This document shows, piece after piece, positions 12,510 to 23,274 of a stretch of 64,000 bases of DNA. The notes below the pieces were generated by a model, which worked only from the letters and a program-made list of their open reading frames with translations, had not been told where the DNA came from and searched no databases. Every line of letters begins with the position of its first letter. Position 1 is the stretch's first letter. Both the position numbers and the translations under genes were made by a program. This DNA comes from Takakia lepidozioides (Eukaryota > Streptophyta > Takakiopsida > Takakiales > Takakiaceae): positions 52,018,001-52,082,000 of the forward strand of contig CM060733.1 in the NCBI GenBank assembly GCA_030704615.1. Reading direction: 5' to 3'.

Positions 12510-13596
12510 TTATGAAACCTTCTTCACGATTACTTTCCTATCAGACTGTGTTAAGTACATTCGAATGTAGATCTCAGCGAGACCACAATTCAGAGCCAAG
12601 GAAAGAGGAAAGCTGTAAGAAAGAGCCTGTTGTCTATTTTTGAGGAAAGCGTATATAATAGAGGGCAATGGAAAGCGGCTGTACATCACTGAGTACCTGC
12701 AACACAGAAATCACAACAAACATCTTGAATCAGCCTAAATAACGTACACCATGATCCACATCCTCTGAACATCTGCAATTCATCAGGAAAAGTAGTTCCG
12801 TCACCAGCTTGCAAGATAGCACTTACCCAATAGCAGCAGAGCGCATCATCCACCTTCGGTGACTCTGAAAATTCTTGTTCCGAGCAGCATTGATGGAGAT
12901 AGCCAGAGCAATCAAGGTCCCAATCGACATGCATGGTGATATAGCTTGTACTAGAGGGCCCAACTCGGTAGCCTCTGTCATCGTTGTCCCTCCTGTCACA
13001 GCTAAGATGACGGTGCAGAGTGCAAATGTGTAGCCAAGTCGTTTGTGGATGACTGGGTGCTTGTTTCGGAACGATGTGTTGAACTGAAACGGCCCTATGG
13101 CTACGAACAACAGCGCTGCTAATGCGTGAATCTGCAGCCATAACCGCACCAAAAGGTTATATAAATCGATGAAAACCTCCCATAAATTTTGCAGTACTTC
13201 GCTTAGAGAGCCCTCCCTAGATATGCACAAATATGGAACATGTCAAGAATCAAAAGCCATGATTGTCTCCACATTAGCTGTTGAAGGATTCCAGGTTTAT
13301 AAGTGATTGATTAGAACTTCAGGAAATTACTCAATAATTCTGACAGACATGCATAGAGAAGAGGAAAAAATGTTTCAACGCACCTGCCATGTTCGGAGAT
13401 TGTGCAGAATATGGAGGCCAGCCAGATCGTACTTCCCTATGTTAGCATTGAATGTGAGATGCTTGTAAATCTCAAACTTGCCAGAAATGAAGGGCAGTGT
13501 GTAGAGTCCGAATGGCACCGAGAAAATGGTTACAAACCACCATGCTGTATTCCCCCACACTTCCATCCATGTTGACTTCTGAATCTCCCTCCCCAT
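12510..13596 (-). CDS. DUF2306 family multi-pass membrane protein, 3 exons
   Basis: Predicted membrane protein of the DUF2306 family, function unknown. Minus-strand exons 13596-13384, 13131-12827 and 12696-12510 have GT-AG introns and join to 705 nt, 234 residues plus stop, without a frame break. The N-terminus is MGREIQKSTWMEVWGNTAWW, and an in-frame stop just upstream fixes the first ATG. Features: a hydrophobic segment around residues 18-36, conserved LHILHNLRTWQ at the exon 1/2 joint, a helix ALAALLFVAIGPFQF, HPVIHKRLGYTFALCTVILA, a helix around SIGTLIALAISI, HRRWMMRSAAIGYSVMYSRF across the exon 2/3 joint, and a last helix near SFPLSLALNCGLAEI. About five or six membrane spans are likely, with conserved His and Arg in the loops. 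It appears intact. Subcellular location is not evident. Confidence 0.9.
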
Positions 13597-14237
13597 CGCA
13601 GATTACCCAGACACTTTCACCTCCAACAAATGAAGCTGAATTCCCACAACACGTTGCTAAGACACAGTGACTGATCTCCAATTTCTGAACAGAGGATCAA
13701 AAAATCCACGAAAACGGCTCTTGCACAGGAAGAAATCTCAGCTATGGCGGGAAGTAGTAGAGCTCAGTTCCACACTAACACCGAATCAATGCAATCACAA
13801 AGCACAACAGCTCAGAAATCTGGAACGCCTACATTAAACACCTGGAAGCGCAAAATCAAGCTGTGCGAAGAAAACACACAAATTTGGAAGTGCAAATATG
13901 AAAGCCTCCAAGCACATAACTGTTATGCCACGAAGAAAAACATTAACATATATATAACTCCAAGTGGAAGTCGAAGAAACAACTGAGAATGCCACAAAGA
14001 AGGTCCCCGGAATTTGTGAGTTGAAAGAAGAGAATACTCGGAGATGCCCACTTGGGTCGCAAAGACAAAATGAAAAGATAGGAACCACTGTACACTAGAG
14101 CACAAGTGAAGGTTGAAGAAGCAACCGAGAAGGTCCCGGAAGCTGCTGTAAGAGAGTGGCGCCGTGACGACTGAGTCTCAGAAATTGCACAGAATTGAGG
14201 AGATGAGTTTTGTATCATCCACCCAAAGTTGGGGTTT
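13597..14237. other. Upstream region of the DUF2306 gene
   Basis: This presumably holds the 5' leader and promoter of the minus-strand gene. Several short open frames overlap on both strands but none is recognisable. No clear TATA box was identified. Confidence 0.4.
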
Positions 14238-14581
14238 CGTTGAATTGTCAGTCGACACTAGGCCTGATCGGATCGGATTTGTGATGGGATGTCCCGATTT
14301 GGATGAATTTGGTCGATGAATGACGCACGGAGGATGAGATCACACATGCGGTACAGATTGAAAAGCCCAATGTTTGGACGGTTGAGAACGATTTTCCGTG
14401 GATCCGACCCGTTGAATTGTCAGTCAACACTAGGCCTGGTCGGATCGGATTTGTGATGGGATGTCCCGATTTGGATGAATTTGGTCGATGAATGACGCAC
14501 GGAGGATGAGATCGCACATACGGTACAGATTGAAAGGCCGATGTTTGGACGGTTGAGATCGATTTTTCGTAAGTTTCGGAT
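14238..14581. repeat. 172-bp tandem duplication
   Basis: Two head-to-tail units (14238-14409 and 14410-14581), each starting CGTTGAATTGTCAGTC, with a constant offset of 172 bp and only scattered substitutions. They contain no recognisable gene. Confidence 0.9.
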
Positions 14582-14631
14582 CCATCGACGGTTGAGAATT
14601 ATTAGGGTATTTTAATTGGACGGTGTACAGG

Positions 14632-14989
14632 TTTTTTTTTAAGGAAAGGGGACAGAGGCCCTTTTAGTCAAATTAAATAAAACAGGGTTCACAAAAGGTG
14701 GAAAAAATAACCACCAGGGAGGCCGTAAAGGCTAACCGAGGGGAACTTCCCGAGACCATAGCAAACTAGCTATACTGAGCATAAGGAAGCAGACTGAAAT
14801 GAGCAGGAAGAACTAAGTAAGATGAGGGATGACCAATATCTAATAGGGAGAAGAAACAAGTGCCTAGCGACCAGGATGTAAGCATACACAAGGGCCCGAG
14901 CTCCTGAATGGTGAGCCAAAATGTGCTGTAGCAGGGAAAAACTAACTGGCAGAGCGCCCGAGAGCAAATTATAAGCACGAGATCAACAC
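14632..14989 (-). mobile_element. LINE-like 3' tail, 5'-truncated
   Basis: On the minus strand the segment ends in a tract resembling CTCTGTCCCCTTTCCTTAAA followed by an A run. This resembles the 3' end of the LINE at 21057, where similar wording precedes the A-rich tail. No coding part is left. It runs into the palindrome at 14951-15056. Confidence 0.4.
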
Positions 14990-15056
14990 ACGAACTCTTT
15001 CCATTCAGGGTAGAGGTCGCGTTGATCTCGCGCTTATAATTTGCTGTTGGCGCTCT
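14951..15056. repeat. Large inverted repeat (palindrome, ~36-bp arms)
   Basis: The arms at 14951-14987 and 15021-15056 are inverted copies sharing AGAGCGCC and AGCAAATTATAAGC, separated by about 33 bp. The structure sits exactly between the LINE-like tail and the unrecognised gene on +. It may be a small palindromic element or two head-to-head copies of one 5' end. Confidence 0.7.
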
Positions 15057-15394
15057 CCTTCTCTCTCGCGTTCTTGCTTTTGTCCCTCCCTCGCTCTTGT
15101 TTCTCTCCCTCTCGCTCTTGTTTTTCGCTCGCTTTCTGTTTCTTTCGGTCGCTTCGCTCGCCCGTTGGTATGTTTGCTCTCTCTTCGTGTTCCTTTGTAC
15201 CTATTTGCTTCGGTTCTAGTTGTGCTGGTGTGTTGGCAATTGTTCCGGTGCTTGCTTTGTTTACGCTATACGCATCACCACCTTACAGCGCCGTTGATCA
15301 AGTATTTCAAATCGTTTGCCTAGGGTTTGTGCTGTCGTGTTTTCCATCCTTGCCTAGGTTTGCCTTATACCCCTGTTTGTTTTTGTTGTATGGG

Positions 15395-16740
15395 CATCAT
15401 GGCAGACCCGGTTCTTGTGAATATGGTTTCAAAAGAAACCGTGGCCGCTGGCGGGGTGGACTCCAGATTCATCGCCATATTATATCCACCGAGTGTCATC
15501 ATCGATGCGTGACTTCAAAAAGGATGAAAAAAAGAAAAAAAGAAAAAAAGATGTTGCAATTATTGCGGATCACGGATTGCTGACATCCGATCCTCTGACG
15601 AAACGTGTCTCTCATCAGAGCATGGAGGAGGCTGTGCACGAGTACTGGAAGAGGCGAGTTGTTGTGGGAATCGTGGAGGCTTACAATCCCGTCCATTGTT
15701 TCTCTTACCAAGACTTGAGGGCCAATCTATCCTATAAGAAGACCAATAGTGTTTTTGAAAGATTCGTTTGGCTTGTTTTTATAGGTGTCTTTCACGTTTA
15801 AATAAGATTATTTTTATTATTGGGGAATCTTAATTTTTGGTTGTCTTGGCTTTGTCATTTCATTTGCTAATGGAAAGGTGATAGGAAAGGCATTGGGCTG
15901 CCTTCTTTTCACACACTTTTGTGGTGGATTCTTTCATCTCTGTAGCATTTGATATTTCTCTAAATTATTCATATGTGGTTTTCAGGCTCAAGCGCGATTG
16001 AGTCGCCTTCAAAAGGACCTGAATCTCAAGGAGCAGAGCGATTGGCCGCCGAAGTTGACTTTCCCTGAGTTTGCAACCTAATTGGGCAAACTCCGCATCT
16101 CGTTCAAACATTGGACAGATCGAAAGATGCTTTGAGACATTCTACTGCAACGTCTTACAGGAGGGGTTGGATAACATATGGACATGCTTTGAAGAAAGTA
16201 AGATGGGCGTCACCAAATCCGACTTGGAGGTCTACACCGCATTGAAGCTGGACCCTCTTGGAGGTATTACGGAATGGTCAAAGATTAACAAGATGGTTGG
16301 CTCACGAGATGACTTGTCTCGTCCATTCACTGCTGGGGCCCAAAGCAACATTGATCTAGTTGTTGAGGAACTTAAGTTGATGGACAAAGTTCGTAACGAA
16401 GATATTGCACGGTCTTTTAGGATATGATATACTACTGTTATCACCTCCTTAAGGTGAAAAGTCAACATGTCAAGGACGAAGAGGTTTATGACGATGCTTT
16501 CCTTTCGTTAGATTAGGTTAGCAAGTGAACTATGTGGAGTCTCACGTCGTTGGGTTTTTGGCACTTATGGTTATCTGCACACTGTCCTGGATATTGGAGT
16601 TCAAGATAGAATACGAAAGCTAGCAACAGGGTCGAGGTTTTGGCATGAGCATGACTTGGCCGTTGCGTTGCTGGAAAGAGGAGGGCCGTCAGGACTGGGT
16701 GCGGATGCAGATCTTACGCTTGGTTACACTAGTTTATAGA
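15395..16740 (+). pseudogene. Unrecognised gene-like region, broken frame
   Basis: I do not recognise this gene. Several plus-strand stretches look coding: one starting MGIMADPVLVNMVSKET at 15395; one with a lysine-rich run followed by SMEEAVHEYWKRRVVVGIV and YNPVHCFSYQDLRANLSYKK (to 15740); one reading RLSRLQKDLNLKEQSDWPPK near 15990; one with GLDNIWTCFEESKMGVTKSD (16165-16425); and a final block RWVFGTYGYLHTVLDIGVQD ending with a stop near 16740. The pieces lie in different frames. At least one possible intron exists (15800-15985), but frameshifts remain. A pyrimidine-rich leader at 15040-15180 could be its 5' end. Candidates are a decayed transposon gene or a truncated host gene. Confidence 0.35.
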
Positions 16741-18845
16741 CAGTGAAAGAACGAAAATTAGTGTCATCCTCTATACAGTCAATTGTAAAATGATTCAATT
16801 GTACCATTTGCTATTCGCTTCTATTTCCTTGTCTCTATTATGCGTATGTAATTCCTTGACATCAGATTGCACATGGTGGGGTTTGCTCTTGCGCTACGTA
16901 ATGTCATCTGGGCCTCTTCTCTTTGCATCATAGTGTGGTCTTTGCATTGCTTGATGTGGAGTTTATCTTTGCTATGTGATGTCTGACTTGTAGGTTCTTT
17001 TTGTTCTGGTTCTTTTGGCATGTTGTACAAGTGGTGGCATATCTTAGGCCTCTGGTATTTGGTGTGGTGAGCATGCCTCATCATGCAACGACCTCCACCT
17101 CGTAAACGTGGCCGAGAGGAAATGTGTAGGCGCGACGTGGGTTGGGTCGTCCATCTACCATTACTTATGTCCTGCAAACATTTTTTTGTTTGCGATTTTG
17201 TGTTTGGTTTGGGATTAACGTTTGTGTTGTGGATCCTTCTGGGTTTTGCCTTCAAAGTAGCTGAAGTCGTTTACCTCTATGGCCGCCATTGTGTGAGGAG
17301 GGGGAATGCTAGACAAGGGTCTTGTTTGACAAAGCGAATCTCCTCAGTATGCCTCTCACACGAAACTCTGAAGTAAGGCCTTCTGCCTTGACTAATTAAT
17401 AGTTGATGTAGCTGAACGTGTTTATGAGTTTCTTGTTTATGATCTTGAAGCCGGTGATGAAGATAATATCCGAAACTTCTTATTTCTATGATGTTTAACA
17501 TATCACCATCTTTCGACTGAGGCTTTGCATATTATAAAATATTTCTAGATCCGAGTTGTCTGTAGTAATGGCTAGATGAAGATAGAATACATAAGGCAGA
17601 AATACCTAAATGTGAGCGCGACTTGGGCCCCTATTTTTGCGTATAAAAGTGACTACAGAGGTCCTTGAATGGATGGACAAAATCCAGTGGTTTATTTAAG
17701 GTCTACTAATGGCGAGAATTGCCTACAAATAGGGTGGTTTTACGACTCAACGTGTATACATCCATGTACTTATTGGATTTGTAACTACACGGTTATTAAC
17801 AAATCAAATAGATTACTGTAATCATGATTTGCACTTTAATCACCTAAAGAGCAGGCATAGGCCAGATTTGGGACGGATTTTGTTTCAAAATACCATGACA
17901 ACTGCTCCATTTAAACACAATGGTTGCTCCATTTATAAACACGGGCCCACACGTGCAAGAGTCCCATCATGTAATCCATAAGAGTTCCAAGACGGAAGCA
18001 ATTAAGATATTTTCATATATGACGGGGATATTAAGACTCGTTTTGGATGCATGCATGGATAAGCACTCGACTTAGGGCAGTTTAGTTTTCATTTACTCGG
18101 GCACGTTTTCACACACTATCATGGGTCAGCATAGGCCCCTTGGTGCTCCATTTTAGGTGCATTAATGTTTTGACTTTGGATACTTAGCATGATGAGCAGG
18201 CCATATGTCCTTCCTTATTTGTTTTATAGGGGTGTTTTTTTTTTTTATGCATGACTTGTGCACCTTAGGCAGTTTGAGGCTTTACCTTAGTCATTTCTTG
18301 GGTTCACAATAGTTGGGTCTACTGCTCACATACATAAAGTTGTTAAGTACCACGTTGAAAATTAATGGTTCTGGTCAAAAAAATTGTAATTGATATGAGG
18401 ACCTCTTGTTTCTGTTGTTAATCCAACTATATATATCTCCTTGCTAGACCTTTTCTACGAGTGGAACTGCTTAAACACACACATTTAGGTGTTACTACCT
18501 TAGACCATGTTCTGAGATCATGTGTTGAACCATCATGCAGTACGTACCAACTGACAGCCTTCATACATCCCTCTTCATTTCGCTTTGAGTGATATTACGC
18601 AAATTTGAGGGTTGCTTATTGTCGGTATATGTGTTCAACATGTGCTTTTGCATCTTTTGCCAATCTTCATGTTGTATTAGGACTATACTAGAAAAACTAT
18701 CCAACTTACAAAACATCTGTCAAATGAAACACCCGTCCAGACGTATCCTAACTATTTCAAATGAAAAATACTGTAGTCACTTCAAATGATTTACAATAAC
18801 TTAGGGCGCCACAACTAGTGCTTCTACCTCAGGTTACATAACATG

Positions 18846-19000
18846 TTCAAAATTTGCTCGCGCTAGAAAAAATTGCAATACTATTGAAATTTGTGCTCAC
18901 ATGGAGCACAATGTAGTGCTATAGTGACTTCTTTGCATAAGATATCACTTGCTGGTGAAATAATGTCATTTATGATATTAAATTTATTATTTAACTATAA
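18846..19000 (+). repeat. 155-bp dispersed repeat, copy 1
   Basis: Begins TTCAAAATTTGCTCGCGC and ends TATTTAACTATAA. It matches 22872-23026 at 154 of 155 positions (A/G at 18901). The flanks are unrelated. Confidence 0.95.
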
Positions 19001-19134
19001 AATATCTTTTTTAAATGATAAGTCTAATGTATGAGGGTTGTAACTTTTTTCCTTCCTAATCTTCTGAGTAAAGTTCTTTATTTGTTTTATGTGTGTGTAT
19101 GTATATAAATTTCTTCATTTGATTTATATGTCTG

Positions 19135-19159
19135 TGTATATATATATATATATATATAT
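19135..19159. repeat. (TA)n microsatellite
   Basis: About twelve tandem TA dinucleotides in AT-rich DNA. Confidence 0.9.
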
Positions 19160-20430
19160 CGATTAAATTCTATTGATACATATATTCATTTGTGATCACT
19201 TGTATTTTCTGTTTTACCTACAACCAAGGATTGTGCTCGTGCACATCCCAAACCCTCTTCTACTCTACGGTACTTGCATCTCATGTTTGGCATCTTCACA
19301 GGCACAATAAAGTTTTTCTATAAGATATAAAAGTTTCTAAATATTAAGGCAATCTAAGCAGAGAGCATTCTAACACAGTAATATAATTTCTTATCTATTT
19401 TGAATGCTAGCTACGAAGAAGTAATTTTATATGTATAACACATAATTTATGTACAGTCATCAATCAATTGTTTAAAAACTTCTTTAAATATTAAATATCA
19501 ATGTCATAGGTAAAAAATCCTCTAAATTTTGCAGAAATTTTAATTTTTGCAGTTCATAAGTGTCCTGGAATATATTTCAGGTGAACTTGAGGTGCGAGTA
19601 TGATATACTCACACTCCTCATCAAGATGCAAACTACTACAACCAATCAATCCACATCCTTAGACACCGGACCACCAAGCGAGAATTTATGATCTAAAAGT
19701 GTCACTTTCTATTCCCACATAGCAGCTCCAAAATTATTATACGTGCATTATGTACATTTATTTTTGTTTTACAAGATTACCCGAAGCGTTTGAAGTTAGC
19801 AAGACTTCATGGATTGGCTATCCAAGTATCAACTTACAAAGATCCTAACGTCAAAGAAATCAATTAGTCCTGAAAATCGTTCCAACGTTGTGCGACGTGC
19901 AAGATTCTCATGTTTGAGGAACAAACATCGCTCCGCAACAACTGTTCAAGTGACATGAGTTTAAGACTTGCAATGTGGGCAAGAAAAAAGCATCGATCGA
20001 TGTCACGGTCGTCGAGTTTATAGTTCACAACCACATTATGCAAGTCTTTCAACACAATGGCTCAAGTAGTTGCTGCAGACCGAGGCTGGTTCATCACACA
20101 TACTTTCCATACATTTTTGGACATCCTGTGTCCACATTTTTTGTCCTATAAACCAAAATCTGATTATTGGTTTGATTTCCACATGTGGGGATCAAATATT
20201 TATGTATGACAATTGGCTGGAGTCATGTGCAAATGATTGAGTAAATGAATGCTTACATATTGTTCTATAGCTAATTAAATTAGAGCAAGAAAAGATAAAA
20301 TGTCCAATTGGTAATGATTCGACAAAATTGTTGAAAGAAAAACATAGTTGATCAACAATCCAAAGTCTGTGCAAGAGAGGTTAAATGAAAATGGAAGAAC
20401 TCCAGATCAATTAGAACAAAAAAACCAGAA

Positions 20431-20607
20431 GAACAAGTACACAATTGCAACTTAGAGCCCTAGTGAGTATATTTATAGTTCAAATTCTCTCTAGGTTGCA
20501 CTACCAAATCCAAAACCAAAACCAAAAGAACAAGTACACTATTGCAACTGAAAGCCATATTGAGTATTTATAGTTCAAAATCCTTTCTAGGTTGCACTAC
20601 CAAATCT
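20431..20607. repeat. Tandem duplication of ~80 bp units
   Basis: 20431-20510 and 20528-20607 are similar direct copies (GAACAAGTACAC ... GGTTGCACTACCAAATC) offset by 97 bp. Confidence 0.85.
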
Positions 20608-21056
20608 CACTTGACTTTTGATATCTTGTCACTATGTCCAAAAGGTGCGTAATCAAACGCATACATGAAGAAACACGGCCGTGGCGTTGCTCATGATTTA
20701 AGTCAAGAAAGACACCCACAATTACCTTTAGAATCTCGTTTTGTGCAAGGAATAAGGGATCTCGGCAATGTGATTCATGCTTACGCTCAAAACTCCACAC
20801 TTACGGAACTTTGTGTGTATGTGGGTGTTTATTTATTTAGTTTATTATTCTAAAATTGCCATATGAGCCACATGTAAATTTTACCTAGTGCCCATGTGGC
20901 AAGAATATTAAGGTTAAGAAAAACCGGATATGTAACAGGTGGCACGTTTTAAACTGGTCCACGTTGGCAAAATCTGGCTCCTGATATCCATCTTCTAGCG
21001 CTTTTTGGCGAATGTTTTGGATTTTATCCCGCATAATTGCTTTGTGCATGTAGCTG

Positions 21057-22799
21057 ATTTTTTATTTTTATTTTTAGAGAACAGGGGAAAGTGGCCCTGG
21101 AACACCCTGTGACCAAAGAACACTAAAAAAGGGGGAGTGAAAGAACAGCAGTGACGTGAAGCTTGCAAGCGTAGTCTGGCTTGCACAAGGAAGGAGGAGG
21201 GGAAAGGTAGCAGCAGCCTAAATTCCTGTGAAATCAAGCTGAGCTTTGGCCTTCGAAGCGCACGGCTTCAGGTGACGCCAGTTGATCTCTGGGTCGTCCA
21301 AATCACCCGGAGACTTGAACTCATCGTGCCAAGTGACTGTAGTTTCAGAGATGCGGGTGCAAATGCGATTATCTTTCGCCCAGGAGAGATCGAAGGCAGC
21401 AAGCAATTGTCTCCTTCTCCTGTCGCCACACCTGGAAAACACTGATTGCAAGTAAACCCAACATTTACGCCCCTCAGTCATCAAATCGCAAAAAATATTA
21501 TGTAGAATTAATCTAAGACTGGGGCGCCTCCCCTGGAAAACAAGAGCACACCTGGCTTTCCCAAAGAGACCGCAGAGTAAGTGCTCTTAGGGATGCCCAG
21601 ATCGGGCATTTCTCCTAGATCGCACCGTTATGAAGATTGAGCAAAAACAGAAGGTTAGATCGAAGCGAGAGAGGGGTCCAAGAGGAATAGAAAGTAGAGA
21701 CTAGATGCCAGACTCTCTGGGACATGGCACAATTGACAAGGCAATGCTCAATTGTCTCACTTATACCAATTCCACAGCACTGGCATGAGGGGTCAGCATC
21801 CTGATAGTGCGCAGCCACTGGTAGAATTCTATTAGCTAACTTCCAAAGAAAGGCACTGATTCTGGAAGAACGGCTTTTGAGCCATATATCAGCCCAAATG
21901 GCAGGCCATGGAATCCCTCCGAGAGGCTCCCCCCATTTGTGGTTCCATTTTGCCGTGGAATTGGCATTCCCAATCTGCAGGCGGTATCCCAATTTAACCG
22001 TGTATCCCATAAAGGGTGTGTGAGCACGATCCATCCAAGACCACTCGGCCGGGTCGAATTGGAGGCCTTGAAGTGGCAAGTGAGGGAGGAGGCTCGTGCC
22101 CACTCAGCACCCATTCCAGGGGCTGGTTTCGGGTCAGGAGGAGTCCAGGACACGAATGCGAAAACATGCATTTTTGGGGGAGCTTCCAGGCCCAGTATAG
22201 CAGAGACTGCCTGCTGGCGAGGCTTGGAAGAGAAGCCCGTGCCAGAAGTCTGGCTCCTCCGACATAGCCAACAAGGCCGAACGCTCAGGGGAGCCGAACC
22301 AACACCGAATTGTTGAGGTCTGCGTATTTGTAAGCAGGGGTAACAAATATGAAACGCCAAGCTGGATCCTGTCCCATCCCGCCCTGATTGAATTTACGGA
22401 AATAAGAGAGGCCAGCAGATCGTGGTCCAAGAAGCCTCCATTCTCCCATACGTTCGCAACATGCGAGAAGCCTCTATCCTCCCATGTTGCCCACTTTTTA
22501 TGGAAGATTGCAAGGTGCTCATCATCAAGCTTCGAGTTACCAAATAATGGTTGCCGGATAGCTTCTTCAAAGCACATGGCCCTTCTTTGGAAGAGATGTG
22601 GCCTCATAGATAACCAAGCTGCCCAAATGCATTGCCAGGCTGGGGAACCTTTGCGTTGGGTTTTTGCCATGCCGTGCACCAGCCATTTCAGCGAGGGTTT
22701 CCAATGCTGGGGATTGAGAGGAAAAGATCCAAGTATGTGAGGCTTTACCAGCGTACACCACGGACTGCCGCCATGCGAAGAGGGGTGCTATTCCGTGAG
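21057..22799 (-). mobile_element. LINE, 3' half (RT C-terminus, zf-RVT and tail)
   Basis: Downstream half of a non-LTR retrotransposon read on the minus strand. After the cut at 22799 the frame reads HILGSFPLNPQHW, then a LINE C-terminal region (WKPSLKWLVHGMAK), then the zf-RVT zinc-binding domain with CQCCGIGISETIEHCLVNC (near 21780). The A-rich tail is seen as T-rich DNA at 21057-21076. The missing upstream half lies at 49266-51612 on the same strand. The TSD shared at both cut points, and the frame restored when the insert is removed, show that this was once one LINE. Several frameshifts make it non-functional. Confidence 0.88.
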
Positions 22800-22805
22800 C
22801 CTAAA

Positions 22806-22843
22806 GGCATGAGCCTGTGAGCTTCTGGGAATTGGTATAAGTG
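22806..22843 (+). repeat. OUTER left terminal inverted repeat
   Basis: Starts TGCTATTCCGTGAGCC and continues with CATGAGCCTGTGAGC. It pairs with 49223-49260. Six bases (GAGGGG) separate it from the left target duplication. Confidence 0.8.
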
Positions 22844-22871
22844 AGACAATTGATATTAATTCTGATATTAA

Positions 22872-23026
22872 TTCAAAATTTGCTCGCGCTAGAAAAAATT
22901 GCAATACTATTGAAATTTGTGCTCACGTGGAGCACAATGTAGTGCTATAGTGACTTCTTTGCATAAGATATCACTTGCTGGTGAAATAATGTCATTTATG
23001 ATATTAAATTTATTATTTAACTATAA
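22872..23026 (+). repeat. 155-bp dispersed repeat, copy 2
   Basis: Near-identical to 18846-19000 (one mismatch) and placed about 30 bp inside the left terminal repeat of OUTER. Its right flank (CCGTAGCCACG) differs from the flank of copy 1. Confidence 0.95.
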
Positions 23027-23072
23027 CCGTAGCCACGTTCACATGCAAGGGCTTGGTATGTTAATAACATCT

Positions 23073-23111
23073 AAATGGATGCAATGGATACAATGGATAC
23101 AATGGATGTAA
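23073..23111. repeat. 9-bp tandem repeat (ATGGATACA-like)
   Basis: Four imperfect tandem units of the type ATGGATRCA in the left subterminal region of OUTER. Confidence 0.8.
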
Positions 23112-23274
23112 CACATCCAGTCAGCATTGCCTTGAAAGGGCTGATCAACCCGCGGTAATAGGTGCCACCCGCGGTAATAGGCCATGCATGTTCGCTCCGG
23201 CATGCTGACGTGGTGTGAGCCTGTGTTGGGCTCACGGGCTCCTGGGCTATCAGAATCACAATCGACCTCCTGTG

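Larger units (their letters stand above)
16741..21056. other. AT-rich non-coding region
   Basis: No gene recognised on either strand. It contains a TA microsatellite (19135-19159), a 155-bp segment copied elsewhere in the window (18846-19000) and a tandem duplication of ~80 bp units (20431-20607). Confidence 0.55.

Noticed and set aside
16821-17376. Minus and plus open frames of 97-144 codons
   Set aside because: Overlapping antisense frames with biased simple composition and no recognisable motif.
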